Both the position numbers and the translations under genes were made by a program. Below are positions 1 to 7,907 of a DNA stretch of 10,544 nucleotides, in pieces. Source of the stretch: Pseudomonadota bacterium (GTDB taxonomy: Bacteria > Pseudomonadota > Gammaproteobacteria > Steroidobacterales > Steroidobacteraceae). The notes under the pieces are model-generated. The model was not told the origin of the DNA. It ran no database searches and worked only from the letters and a program-made list of their open reading frames with translations. Numbering within the stretch: position 1 is the stretch's first letter; every line of letters begins with the position of its first letter. Location of the stretch: positions 1-10,544 of the forward strand of contig JAEZCR010000303.1 in assembly GCA_023433465.1 (NCBI GenBank), in the 5' to 3' direction.

Positions 1-3000
1 GCCCCGACAGCGGCGCGCCGGTGACGAGCGCGGCCGGTGCATCGAGCGACCCGTGCCGGCCGAGGAATTCGCGCCGGTCGGTGGTGAATTCGGTTTGTTT
101 GCCCGCGAGGTCGGCGAACGCCACTCCCTCGAACGCGAAGTTCCACGGATTGCGCGCGAGCAGCGCCTGCGTGGTCGAGTCGGCTTCCGTCTGCACGTGC
201 GGCGCGCCGACCGCGCGCGACGGGCCGAGCACCCACTCGACGTAGGCAACCACGGAGAGGATGCGTCGCCGCGTACCCGCATTGCGGATGGTGAGCCGGC
301 AGATCTTGATCGGATCCTCGAGCGGGACCCACATCGTCAGTCCGAGCTCGAGGCCATGCGAGCGCTGTTCGAAGCGGCTGTATCCATGACCGTGCGCGCA
401 GGAATAGAACGCGCCTTCGAGACGGATCGGTGCCGGGGTCGGGCTCCAGATCTCCCCCGTGTCGTCGTCGCGCAGGTAGATAGCCTCGCCGGGCCGGTCG
501 GTTACCGGATCGTTGACCCAGGGCGTGAGCGCGTTCTCGCGGCTGTTGCGCGCCCAGGTGTAGCCGCCGCCGTCGGCGGACACGTGGAATCCGAAGTCGC
601 GGTTGGCGATGACGTTGATCCACGGCGCCGGCGTGTTCTGACCCGCGGCCGGCGTGATCACGTACTCGGCGCCGTCCGCGGAGAATCCACCGAGCCCATT
701 GAAGAACTCGAGTTCCCGTGCCGGCGTCTCCGCGGACGCGGGGCCCGCGGATGCCGGTGTCCGTGGCGGCGTACGCGGCGGGAGCGTGTGCGTCGGCGCC
801 ATGCGCTCCACCTGGTCGGCGAGGCTGCCGCGCCGGCCGGTGAGCACCACGCGCGCGGTGGCCATGAGCAGCGCGCGGGTCTCCGGGGAGATGAGGTCGT
901 TGCGCAGCACGAAGATCTTGCCGCGCGTGTCGGAGCCCGCGATGCGCGGATGCCCCTGGCACACGCGCACCAGGGTTTCGATCGACACCTGCAGGTCCTG
1001 CACGTACGAGGCGGCGCGGTCGTTGAGGATCACGAGGTCCACGGCCAGCCGCTTGAGCGACCAGTATTCGTGCGCCTGCAGGAGCTGGCGTGCGATCGCG
1101 AGATCGTCGGCTTCCTCGATCCGCAGCAACACGATGGGCACGTCTCCCGAGATGCCGTGTGCCCACAAGCCATGCGGCCCGCCGGCGCCGCGGCGGATGT
1201 TGTCGCTCGTCGCACGGGCGACGGCGTCCGCGAACAGGATCCGGCCCGCGAGCTGCTGGAACAGGTTCGCCTGCGTGGCAACGATGTCGAGGTGGCGCAA
1301 TTGCACTTGCGCCTGCGTCCAGGCGAGCGTCGCGGCGCGCACATGCGCGCTCGAATCGCGGTGTTTGTCGATGAGGTCGATGAAGTGCGCGCGGCTGTTG
1401 GAGATGCAGGTCCAGAACGAGATGCGCGCGCTGCCGCCGGCCGGCACCCGGATGCGATAACGCAGCGCGAAGACGGCGTCGAGCACGGTGCCGACCGTGC
1501 CGGAGAGCGCGCGGCCTTCGAGGATCGCGAGCGGATCGCGCAGTTCGCGTCCGCGGCCGATGAAGCGCGCTCGGTCGGATTCGTATTCCGGTCCGGCGAT
1601 GAGCGTGCCTTCGACCACCGCGTGCTGCGCGGCCCACAGCTCAGGCTCGTCCGGCGCGCGCCGCCGGCGAGTGGCGATCAACGCGCCGTGACGCGGCAGG
1701 AATTCCGTGCGCACGAATAGTTTGGAGAACGCGGGGTGGGCGACGTCCGCGGCCTGCGGCGCGAGCACGATCTCGGAGTACGAGGTGATCTCGACGTCGC
1801 GCGCGCGGCCCGAGGCGTTGCTGATCGACACGCGCCGCACCTCGGCGTCGTCTTCGGATGACACCCGGATCTCGAGTGTCGTGACGAGATCGCCGTCGCC
1901 GCGGATGATCTCGGCGCGGTCCTCCGTGAAGCTCACGTCGTAGGAATCGGGCGGCGTCGCGAGCGGTTGAAAACCCGCCGACCACACGCGCCCCGATTCG
2001 ACATCGCGCAGCAGGAAGTAGCTGCCTGTGTCGTCGCGGGTCGGATCCTCGCGCCAGCGCGTCACCGCGATGTCGTTCCAGCGGCTGTAACCCGAACCGG
2101 CGGCCGTGACCATGACCGAGTAGCGGCCGTTCGAGAGCAGATGAGTCTGCGGCGCGGATTCGTGCGGCGTGCGGACGCGCCGCACCTCGGGCATCTGCAG
2201 GTCGGCGACGCGCGCGGCGGTGCCGACTTCCTCGGCGCGCGGATGCGCCACCGAGACGTCGCGGGGCGTGCGTTCCTGCAGCAGTAGTTCGGTCGCCTGG
2301 ACCGCGACGTCGGAATGGAAGCGCTCGCGCATGCGACCGTCGAGCAGCGCGTTCGCGATGGCCACGATGCTCATGCCCTGGTGATGCGCCATGTAGGCGC
2401 GCACGCGCGCGCAGGTCTCGCCGTCGGGCACGCGGCTCGGCGTGAAGTCGAGCGCCTCGTAGTACCCGTAGGCGCCACGCCCGCCGATCGCTGCGAGCGC
2501 GAGGTAGTTATCGAGGGCTGCGTCCGCATCCACCATCGCGGCGAGGCCGGTCGCGTAAGGCGCGATCACCTTGTTCTCGGAGAGGCCGCGCTTGAGGCCG
2601 AGACCCGGCACGCCGAAGTTCGAGTACTGGTAGGTCAGCTCGAGATCGCGGGCGTTGTACGCCGATTCGGAGATGCCCCAGGGCAGGCCGAGCTCGGCGC
2701 CGTACTTGATCTGCCGCTTCACGACGAGCCGGCTGGTCTGCGCCAGCAAACTACCCACCGGCGCGCGCAGCACGAGGTCGGGCATCAGGTACTCGAACAT
2801 CGAGCCGGACCAGGACACGAGCGCCGCGCCGGCGCCGATCGGCGTGACGGTGCGCCCGAGCCGGAACCAGTGCCGCGCGGGGATGTCGCCCTTGGCGATG
2901 GCGACGAAACTCGCGAGGCGCGCTTCGGATGCGAGCAGGTCGTAGCAGCTCTCGTCGAGTGTGCCGTCTGATGCGCGATAGCCGATCGACAGCAGCTTGC

Positions 3001-6000
3001 GCTGGCGGTCCAGGAGGAAATCGAACTCCATCGCGGAGGCGAGCGCGAGCGCCGAGTCGGCGAGCTCATCGAGGTGTTCGACGATGTAGCCGGCGGGATC
3101 CCGTGCGAGCAGGTCGCTGCGCCAGCTGTCGATGGTGCGGCGCATGGCCTCCACCCAGTAGACGAGGTCGTGGTCGCGATCGAGGTGCGCCTCGTGCGCG
3201 AGTGTGCGCACCATGTCGACGAGCGTCGAGGCGCGCTCGGCCGCGGCGCCGAGATCGTCGAGCGTCGGGTCGATCATGCCCGAGTCGCCGCGCAGCTCCG
3301 CTTCGACGTCCGCGAAGGCGGTTTCGAGCAGCGGGCGCGAGATCGTGAGGCCGGGCACGAAACGGAAGTCGCGCAGCGCGAGCCGCGCGAGGTCGAGCGC
3401 GTCGGTGAGGCCGGCAATCTGCGCGGTATCGGGCCACTTGCGCGACTGCCACTCGCGGAATGCGCCGGCGAGCGTGATCAGGTGCGCGGCGAGATTGCCC
3501 GAGTCCACCGACGACACGTACGCGGGATCGAGCGGACGCAGGTCGCGTGTGTCGTACCAGTTGTACAGGTGGCCGCGGTGTTTACGCATGCGCGCGAGGG
3601 TGCCGAGCGTCGCCTCGAGGCGGTCGAGCGCGTCGCGCAAACCGCACCAGCCGAAATCGTGGGCCGCGACGGTGGACAGGAGGTACAGCCCGATGTTCGT
3701 CGGCGACGTACGGTGCGCGACCACCGCGTGCGGGTCTTCCTGGAAGTTGTCGGGCGGCAGATGGTGATGCTCTACGGTCACGAACGTTTCGAAGAACCGC
3801 CAGGTGCGCCGTGCGATGAGGCGCAGCTCGAGCTGCTCCTGGGCCGAAAGCTCGGACCTCGCGGCATGCGGGGGAACGCGGCTGATGCGCCACGCGACCC
3901 ACGGCGCCGCGAGCCAGGCGAGCAGGAACGGCAGCGCGACGTTCGGTAGTTGGCCGCCGTTGAGCGCGATGGTGAACACAGCCAGTACGAGCGTCAGTAC
4001 GACGCTTCGGCCCATGCGCACGTAAAAGCTGCCGAAGTCGGCGCTCGCACCGGACAATAAATCCGCCGGTATCCACTCGAGCAGCCGGCGCTTGCTCACG
4101 AACATGCGCCACAAAGTGCGCACGATGGCGTCGCACATCAGCCAGGCCTGGTAGGCGAGGGTGGTGACGAGCAGCGCGGTCTGCGCGATGGCGAGCCCGA
4201 GATCGAGCGCGAGGGCGCGCAGGTGACTGAGCCAGGTCACCGTCGAACGCCGCGGGATGATCGCGGCGAACACCGGCAACAAGGTGGGTGTCGCGAGCGC
4301 GAGCACGATGAATCCGCACCACGCGAGCGCCGCGTTCAGCGGCAGCGTCCAGGCCACCAGCAGCGCGGCCACGCAGGCCGGTGGTGACAACGAGCGGCGC
4401 AGGTTGTCGAGCATCTTCCACAGCCCGATCAGCGGCAGCCGTGGATCGCCGCGGCCATGTTTGTCGGCGCCCATGTCGCGCCGGCCGAAGATCCACGGCA
4501 GGAGCTGCCAGTCGCCGCGCACCCAGCGATGCTGGCGCAGCGAGGCCACGTCGAAGCGCGCGGGAAATTCCTCGACGACTTCGACATCCGAGGCGAGGCC
4601 GGCGCGCGCGAACATGCCTTCGAAGAGATCGTGCGAGAGCAGCGTGCTCGGTGGCACGCGATCGGCCAGCGCGGCCTCGAACGCGTCGACGTCGTAGATG
4701 CCTTTGCCCGCGAACGAGCCTTCGCCGAACAGATCCTGGTAGACGTCGGAGACCGCCGCGGCATAGGGATCGACGCCGGCCGCGCCGGAGAAGGCGCGCT
4801 GGAATGGCGTCGCCTCGACGTTCACGGGTAGAGAGAACGCGACACGCGGCTGGAGAATTCCGTAGCCTTCGAGGACACGGCCCGCCTTCGCATCGAAACG
4901 CGGCCGGTTGAGCGGGTGCGCCATCTTTCCGATGAGCCTGCGCGGCGCCTCGCGCGGTACGCGCGTGTCGGCGTCGAGCGTGAGCACGTAGCGCACGCCC
5001 TGGGGCACCCAGGGCGACTTGCCCGTGCTCGTGACGTACGTGGTGTCGGTCGCGCCGCGCAGCAGCCGGTTGAGCTCCTGTAGTTTGCCGCGCTTGCGCT
5101 CCCAGCCCATCCAGCGCTGCTCGCTCTCGCACCACACGCGCTTGCGATGCAGCAGCAGGAAGCGTTCGCCGCCCGCGGCCAGGCCGTAGCGGCGATTGAG
5201 CCGCGCGATGCCGAGCACCGCGATGTCGAGCAGCGCGTCGTCGTTCGCGAGATGTTCGGTGTCCGCGTCCACCCCGTCCGAGAGCAGCGCGAAATGCAGC
5301 TGGTCGTCGGGCGAGGCGAGGTAGTGGATCTCGAGACGATGCAGATGCTCCTCGACCGACCGCGGCGAGGACAGCAGCACCGGCATCGCGACCAGCGTGC
5401 GCAGCTCCTCCGGGATGCCATCGCGCAGCGCGAGGCCTGGCAGGCGGCTCGCGCCGACGCCGCGTGTCACCGCGCGGTTCACCAGCGCGACCGCGATGTC
5501 GATCGCCGGGATCGCGCCGAACAGGCCGAGCAACGCGAGCACGGGCCCTTCGACGCCCATCCGCTGCACGATGGCCAGCGCGCCCACGAGGATCAGCGCG
5601 CTCACGAAGCAGATGGCCGCGATGTAGTCGGCGGCGCCCGCGGTGAAGGCGATGCGGCTCGGCCAGTCGCGAATGCGTGCGCGGAAGCCGATCTCGCGTT
5701 CGAGGAGCTCGCGTCCATCGCCGATCAGGTAGAAGCCCGGATCGCGTTCGCGGTCGTCGTCCGCATTCCGGGCGAGATCCAGCACCTTGAGCGCGATCTG
5801 CAGCTCCGAGTCGTTGGAACCACGGCCCATCTCCTCGATCGCGTCGCGATAGAGATTGCGGGTCGCGAAGTCCATTTCCGCGAAATTGCTCGAGGCGCTC
5901 AGCGTCTCGTCGACGAGGCTCACGCTCTCGAAGAACTCGGCCCAGTCCACGTCGGACATGAGCCGCATGCTCGTGATGATATTGCGGACGGTGACGTTCG

Positions 6001-6847
6001 ATGCGCCCTGGCGCTGATGCTCGTCCGCGAGCAGCGTCTCGGAGGTGAGCGACTGCCGCTGCAGATGCTCCTCGAGCCAGACGAGGGCGGGCGTGATCGC
6101 CGGGTCCTGGTCGCGCAGGCGGTGCACCAGCTGCACGGCGAACGCCGGGGCGAGCGGTCCGGCGCGCTTCTTCCAGGAGTTCAGCGCATTCGGATCGACG
6201 CGCTGACCGTTGACGCCCAACAGCCGATCGGCGACGGCGTCGGCTTCCTCGCGCGCGGCGCGACTCGTGCTGATGCGCTGGGCGACGCGTCGCAGGTTTT
6301 CCACGAGCACGATGCGCAGCGTGATGGCGACCGCCCACAACTCGCCGATGGTGAGCGGCTCGACTTCCTGGTACGCCCGCACGAAGCGGCGCAGGGTCTC
6401 GGGATCGAAGCGGCTGTCGGTGTGCGCGATGTACGCCCACGCAAGTCCGAACACGCGCGGGAAGCCGGCGAAGGGACCGTCCGCGAGTTTCGGTAGCTGC
6501 CGGTAGAAGCCGGGGGGCAGGTCCTCGCGAATCTCGCGGATCTGTTCCTCGACCACGTGGTAGTTGTCGAGCACCCACTCGGCGGCCGGCGTGATGCCGC
6601 GGCCTTCGTCCACCGACTTCGCGATGGATCGATACGCGGCGAGCAATACCTTCTCGTTGTTGCGCAGGCGGGTGCCGAGCGAACGGCCCAGGCCGGGCTG
6701 CCGGGTGACCTTCTGGGCGGCCGCGAGGCTGCGCGCGTGCTCTTCCAGTCGTTCGATGCTGAAGATTTCCTCGCGCAGGATCTGCTCGTCGTTCCAGGCA
6801 TAACCGAACGAAAGCCGTCCCAACTGGCTGCGAAAATCCGGGTGCAA
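1..6847 (-). CDS. ndvB: Cyclic beta-1,2-glucan synthase, NdvB/Cgs family (3' end outside window)
   Basis: An inner-membrane enzyme that polymerises UDP-glucose into beta-1,2-glucan, cyclises it and releases it to the periplasm. The frame is open from 6847 through the left edge, about 2,282 codons; family members run near 2,800, so several hundred C-terminal residues are missing. Domains seen: N-terminal region with FSIERLEEHA near residues 30-39; membrane segments about 403-456; glycosyltransferase (GT84) core with LDADTRVP (D625-x-D627), SHDLFEG (D740) and QHRWVRGDW (Q772-W775); more membrane segments about 819-864, 881-908 and 943-986; a glucoamylase-like cyclisation domain (GH189 type) about 1010-1500 with NWYDTRDLRPLDP (W1097), SSVDSGN (D1115) and MAHHQGMSIVAIANALLDG; then two GH94-type beta-sandwich regions near 1573 and 2043. 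The GH94 catalytic barrel lies outside. An in-frame TAA at 6881-6883 and no ATG before the conserved N-terminus leave TTG at 6847 as the best start; its ribosome site is weak. Family certain, start uncertain. It is transcribed divergently from the gnd operon. Confidence 0.95.
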   Translation of the reverse strand, partial: MHPDFRSQLGRLSFGYAWNDEQILREEIFSIERLEEHARSLAAAQKVTRQPGLGRSLGTRLRNNEKVLLAAYRSIAKSVDEGRGITPAAEWVLDNYHVVEEQIREIREDLPPGFYRQLPKLADGPFAGFPRVFGLAWAYIAHTDSRFDPETLRRFVRAYQEVEPLTIGELWAVAITLRIVLVENLRRVAQRISTSRAAREEADAVADRLLGVNGQRVDPNALNSWKKRAGPLAPAFAVQLVHRLRDQDPAITPALVWLEEHLQRQSLTSETLLADEHQRQGASNVTVRNIITSMRLMSDVDWAEFFESVSLVDETLSASSNFAEMDFATRNLYRDAIEEMGRGSNDSELQIALKVLDLARNADDDRERDPGFYLIGDGRELLEREIGFRARIRDWPSRIAFTAGAADYIAAICFVSALILVGALAIVQRMGVEGPVLALLGLFGAIPAIDIAVALVNRAVTRGVGASRLPGLALRDGIPEELRTLVAMPVLLSSPRSVEEHLHRLEIHYLASPDDQLHFALLSDGVDADTEHLANDDALLDIAVLGIARLNRRYGLAAGGERFLLLHRKRVWCESEQRWMGWERKRGKLQELNRLLRGATDTTYVTSTGKSPWVPQGVRYVLTLDADTRVPREAPRRLIGKMAHPLNRPRFDAKAGRVLEGYGILQPRVAFSLPVNVEATPFQRAFSGAAGVDPYAAAVSDVYQDLFGEGSFAGKGIYDVDAFEAALADRVPPSTLLSHDLFEGMFARAGLASDVEVVEEFPARFDVASLRQHRWVRGDWQLLPWIFGRRDMGADKHGRGDPRLPLIGLWKMLDNLRRSLSPPACVAALLVAWTLPLNAALAWCGFIVLALATPTLLPVFAAIIPRRSTVTWLSHLRALALDLGLAIAQTALLVTTLAYQAWLMCDAIVRTLWRMFVSKRRLLEWIPADLLSGASADFGSFYVRMGRSVVLTLVLAVFTIALNGGQLPNVALPFLLAWLAAPWVAWRISRVPPHAARSELSAQEQLELRLIARRTWRFFETFVTVEHHHLPPDNFQEDPHAVVAHRTSPTNIGLYLLSTVAAHDFGWCGLRDALDRLEATLGTLARMRKHRGHLYNWYDTRDLRPLDPAYVSSVDSGNLAAHLITLAGAFREWQSRKWPDTAQIAGLTDALDLARLALRDFRFVPGLTISRPLLETAFADVEAELRGDSGMIDPTLDDLGAAAERASTLVDMVRTLAHEAHLDRDHDLVYWVEAMRRTIDSWRSDLLARDPAGYIVEHLDELADSALALASAMEFDFLLDRQRKLLSIGYRASDGTLDESCYDLLASEARLASFVAIAKGDIPARHWFRLGRTVTPIGAGAALVSWSGSMFEYLMPDLVLRAPVGSLLAQTSRLVVKRQIKYGAELGLPWGISESAYNARDLELTYQYSNFGVPGLGLKRGLSENKVIAPYATGLAAMVDADAALDNYLALAAIGGRGAYGYYEALDFTPSRVPDGETCARVRAYMAHHQGMSIVAIANALLDGRMRERFHSDVAVQATELLLQERTPRDVSVAHPRAEEVGTAARVADLQMPEVRRVRTPHESAPQTHLLSNGRYSVMVTAAGSGYSRWNDIAVTRWREDPTRDDTGSYFLLRDVESGRVWSAGFQPLATPPDSYDVSFTEDRAEIIRGDGDLVTTLEIRVSSEDDAEVRRVSISNASGRARDVEITSYSEIVLAPQAADVAHPAFSKLFVRTEFLPRHGALIATRRRRAPDEPELWAAQHAVVEGTLIAGPEYESDRARFIGRGRELRDPLAILEGRALSGTVGTVLDAVFALRYRIRVPAGGSARISFWTCISNSRAHFIDLIDKHRDSSAHVRAATLAWTQAQVQLRHLDIVATQANLFQQLAGRILFADAVARATSDNIRRGAGGPHGLWAHGISGDVPIVLLRIEEADDLAIARQLLQAHEYWSLKRLAVDLVILNDRAASYVQDLQVSIETLVRVCQGHPRIAGSDTRGKIFVLRNDLISPETRALLMATARVVLTGRRGSLADQVERMAPTHTLPPRTPPRTPASAGPASAETPARELEFFNGLGGFSADGAEYVITPAAGQNTPAPWINVIANRDFGFHVSADGGGYTWARNSRENALTPWVNDPVTDRPGEAIYLRDDDTGEIWSPTPAPIRLEGAFYSCAHGHGYSRFEQRSHGLELGLTMWVPLEDPIKICRLTIRNAGTRRRILSVVAYVEWVLGPSRAVGAPHVQTEADSTTQALLARNPWNFAFEGVAFADLAGKQTEFTTDRREFLGRHGSLDAPAALVTGAPLSG

Positions 6848-6925
6848 GATGCCGTCCGCCGAGTAAGTGGAGAACCCGCATTACGCGAGACCCTTGCCGA
6901 GCACGCCATGCCAGCAGGCGCCATC

Positions 6926-6951
6926 GCGCTGTCGGAATGCTCCGACAGCGC
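6926..6951. promoter_or_regulatory. Perfect 11-bp inverted repeat upstream of ndvB
   Basis: The arms GCGCTGTCGGA and TCCGACAGCGC flank the 4-base spacer ATGC, giving a perfect 11-bp stem. It ends about 79 bases upstream of the proposed ndvB start. Neither strand has a T-run after the stem, so it does not look like an intrinsic terminator. It could be a dimeric repressor or activator site, or a hairpin in the ndvB leader RNA. The structure is directly visible; the role is inference. Confidence 0.55.
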
Positions 6952-6991
6952 CGGCGCGTGGGCCGTGCTAGGACACAGGTCCACGCGGCGC

Positions 6992-7014
6992 GGGGCGCGG
7001 GGCGCGGGGGCGGG
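6992..7014 (+). other. Canonical G-quadruplex motif
   Basis: Four G-runs on the plus strand (6992-6995, 6999-7002, 7006-7010, 7012-7014) are separated by loops of 3, 3 and 1 bases. This satisfies the usual G3+N1-7 rule with very short loops, which generally gives stable quadruplexes. It lies about 145 bases upstream of ndvB, on the non-template side for plus-strand transcription. GC-rich genomes produce such motifs by chance, so function is unproven. Confidence 0.5.
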
Positions 7015-7105
7015 CGCGGCGTAGCGTGGTGAAGGTAGTTAGTCAGCACGCGCCGGCGCTCGAGGCGAAGAGGGTTCACGTCACGGCCGTATCGCTGCGC
7101 GCGTT

Positions 7106-7153
7106 GGATTCGCGAACGGTGATCGGGCGCGCCTCGACCTGGTTCGCGAATCC
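7106..7153. promoter_or_regulatory. 12-bp perfect inverted repeat with TTCGCGAA cores
   Basis: The left arm GGATTCGCGAAC (7106-7117) and right arm GTTCGCGAATCC (7142-7153) are exact reverse complements separated by 24 bases. Each arm contains the self-complementary octamer TTCGCGAA, so each could bind a dimer by itself. The centres of the two octamers are 34 bases apart, close to three helical turns, which fits cooperative binding on one face. A further partial copy, ATTCGCGT, is at 7206-7213. A tandem operator for a regulator of one or both divergent genes is the likely reading; the regulator is unknown. Confidence 0.5.
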
Positions 7154-7302
7154 TGCCTCTCCTGGAATGGTTGTCCCGCGATGGCGTTGCACCGAAGCGG
7201 ATTCAATTCGCGTGATACGTGCCTCGTTATGTGGCAATGACATTCCGGGTGGGCTTAACGGAAGTGATCGGGTTCGAACGTCCTCTGTCGTGACAATAAA
7301 GA

Positions 7303-7308
7303 TAAAAT
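7303..7308 (+). promoter_or_regulatory. Candidate -10 hexamer for the gnd operon
   Basis: TAAAAT matches five of six positions of the sigma-70 -10 consensus and sits in the most AT-rich patch of the intergenic region, about 95 bases before the chosen start of the first operon gene. I find no good -35 hexamer at 16-18 bases, so an activator may be needed or the site may be wrong. Confidence 0.2.
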
Positions 7309-7403
7309 CGCGCACCGATTCGCCAATCCCGGCGAAAAATCTGCCGCAGCGCGGAACCAACCAGCCCGAGACCCTGACTACTTCACACTTGAACGCCAGG
7401 ACC

Positions 7404-7907
7404 ATGTTCGTAAACGACACCAGCAGGCTCCCCGAGTCGGGGCGCGTGTGCGTCCAGGCTTTCAGTGGTTCTCAATTGGGCTCTGGCGCGTTCTACAGCC
7501 TCACGATCGACGCCGCGCGCGCCACGGTGGAGCCCATGACGGAGCCGCGCAATTCCGCGCACGTGCTCGGCGTCGGGGCCGAGATCGACTCCGTCAAGGG
7601 TCCGGTGTTCGCGGCGTACTTCGCCGCCACGCGCGAGCGGTTCGACCTGCAGCCTAACTACCGGCAGGGCCTGTTCGTGCTGATCGATGGCGCGGTGTAT
7701 GCCGTGGCCTCCGAAAGGATCACGACCACGATCCGTCGCGGTTTCAGCACCCGCGAGTTCACGCTGCTGCGCGGAGATCGCCCGCAGCGCAGCGTGGTCT
7801 ACCGCTGGCCGTGGTACCGTGAGCCTTTCGCGTCCGCGAAGCCGGGACTTTCGCAGTCGAAGGACTTCCTGCGCGCGCTCGCTGCCATGGTGGAGGCTTA
7901 TCGATGA
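7404..7907 (+). CDS. Conserved-looking protein of unknown function, coupled to gnd
   Basis: I do not recognise this 167-residue protein. It has no signal peptide, no membrane segment and no known motif that I can see. The middle part alternates hydrophobic and polar residues as in a beta-rich soluble domain (for example GLFVLIDGAVYAVASERITT at residues 89-108). Next comes a basic, aromatic stretch (RSVVYRWPWYREPF, 129-142), and the end looks helical (DFLRALAAMVEAYR). The frame is open upstream to 7026, but the ATG at 7404 follows an AGGA (close, 2-base spacing) and coding-like composition begins near here; ATG 7536 is an alternative. Its TGA overlaps the gnd ATG as ATGA, so the two are almost certainly cotranscribed and translationally coupled. 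A role tied to 6-phosphogluconate dehydrogenase or its pathway is inferred from position only. Confidence 0.7.
   Translation: MFVNDTSRLPESGRVCVQAFSGSQLGSGAFYSLTIDAARATVEPMTEPRNSAHVLGVGAEIDSVKGPVFAAYFAATRERFDLQPNYRQGLFVLIDGAVYAVASERITTTIRRGFSTREFTLLRGDRPQRSVVYRWPWYREPFASAKPGLSQSKDFLRALAAMVEAYR
7892..7896 (+). promoter_or_regulatory. Shine-Dalgarno site of gnd
   Basis: A perfect GGAGG lies inside the end of the upstream gene, 7 bases before the ATG at 7904. It fixes the gnd start and supports translation coupled to, but not wholly dependent on, the upstream gene. Confidence 0.8.

Larger units (their letters stand above)
6848..7403. promoter_or_regulatory. Divergent intergenic control region between ndvB and the gnd operon
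   Basis: About 556 bases separate the ndvB start (minus) from the chosen start of the small plus-strand gene. No convincing protein is encoded. A plus frame is open from 7026 but its first 126 codons lack family features and have a less GC-rich third position than the genes around it. A 114-codon minus frame at 7076-7420 resembles no known family. The stretch contains several symmetrical elements listed separately: an 11-bp hairpin, a G-quadruplex motif, and a 12-bp inverted repeat. From about 7200 to 7400 it is AT-richer than its surroundings, as expected for promoter DNA. It must hold the promoters of both divergent units, but I cannot place them firmly. Confidence 0.7.

Noticed and set aside
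53..1720. Long plus-strand reading frame of 555 codons, and others such as 3074-3949 and 5147-6496
   Set aside because: They lie opposite ndvB, are rich in Arg, Ala, Glu, His and Val as antisense frames of GC-rich genes are, and show no family motifs. The minus frame carries NdvB motifs throughout.
6901..6915. Sigma-54-like TGGCA element on the minus strand upstream of ndvB
   Set aside because: The downstream GC dinucleotide is not at the required spacing from GG, so the -24/-12 pattern fails.
3582..7079. Minus-strand frame of 1,165 codons overlapping ndvB
   Set aside because: It is an out-of-phase shadow full of Arg/Ala/Pro runs. The true ndvB frame is confirmed at many points (DADTRVP, QHRW, NWYDTRD, SGSMFEYLMP, FFNGLGGF).
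7271..7283. GGTTCGAA resembling a tRNA T-loop
   Set aside because: No matching T-stem, acceptor stem or anticodon arm can be formed around it.
7026..7403. Upstream extension of the small plus-strand gene
   Set aside because: The frame is open, but composition and residue pattern are non-coding-like and it runs through the inverted repeat, so the start at 7404 is preferred.
7076..7420. Minus-strand frame of 114 codons in the intergenic region
   Set aside because: No recognised motif; it overlaps the start of the plus-strand gene and covers the symmetrical regulatory-looking repeats and the AT-rich patch.
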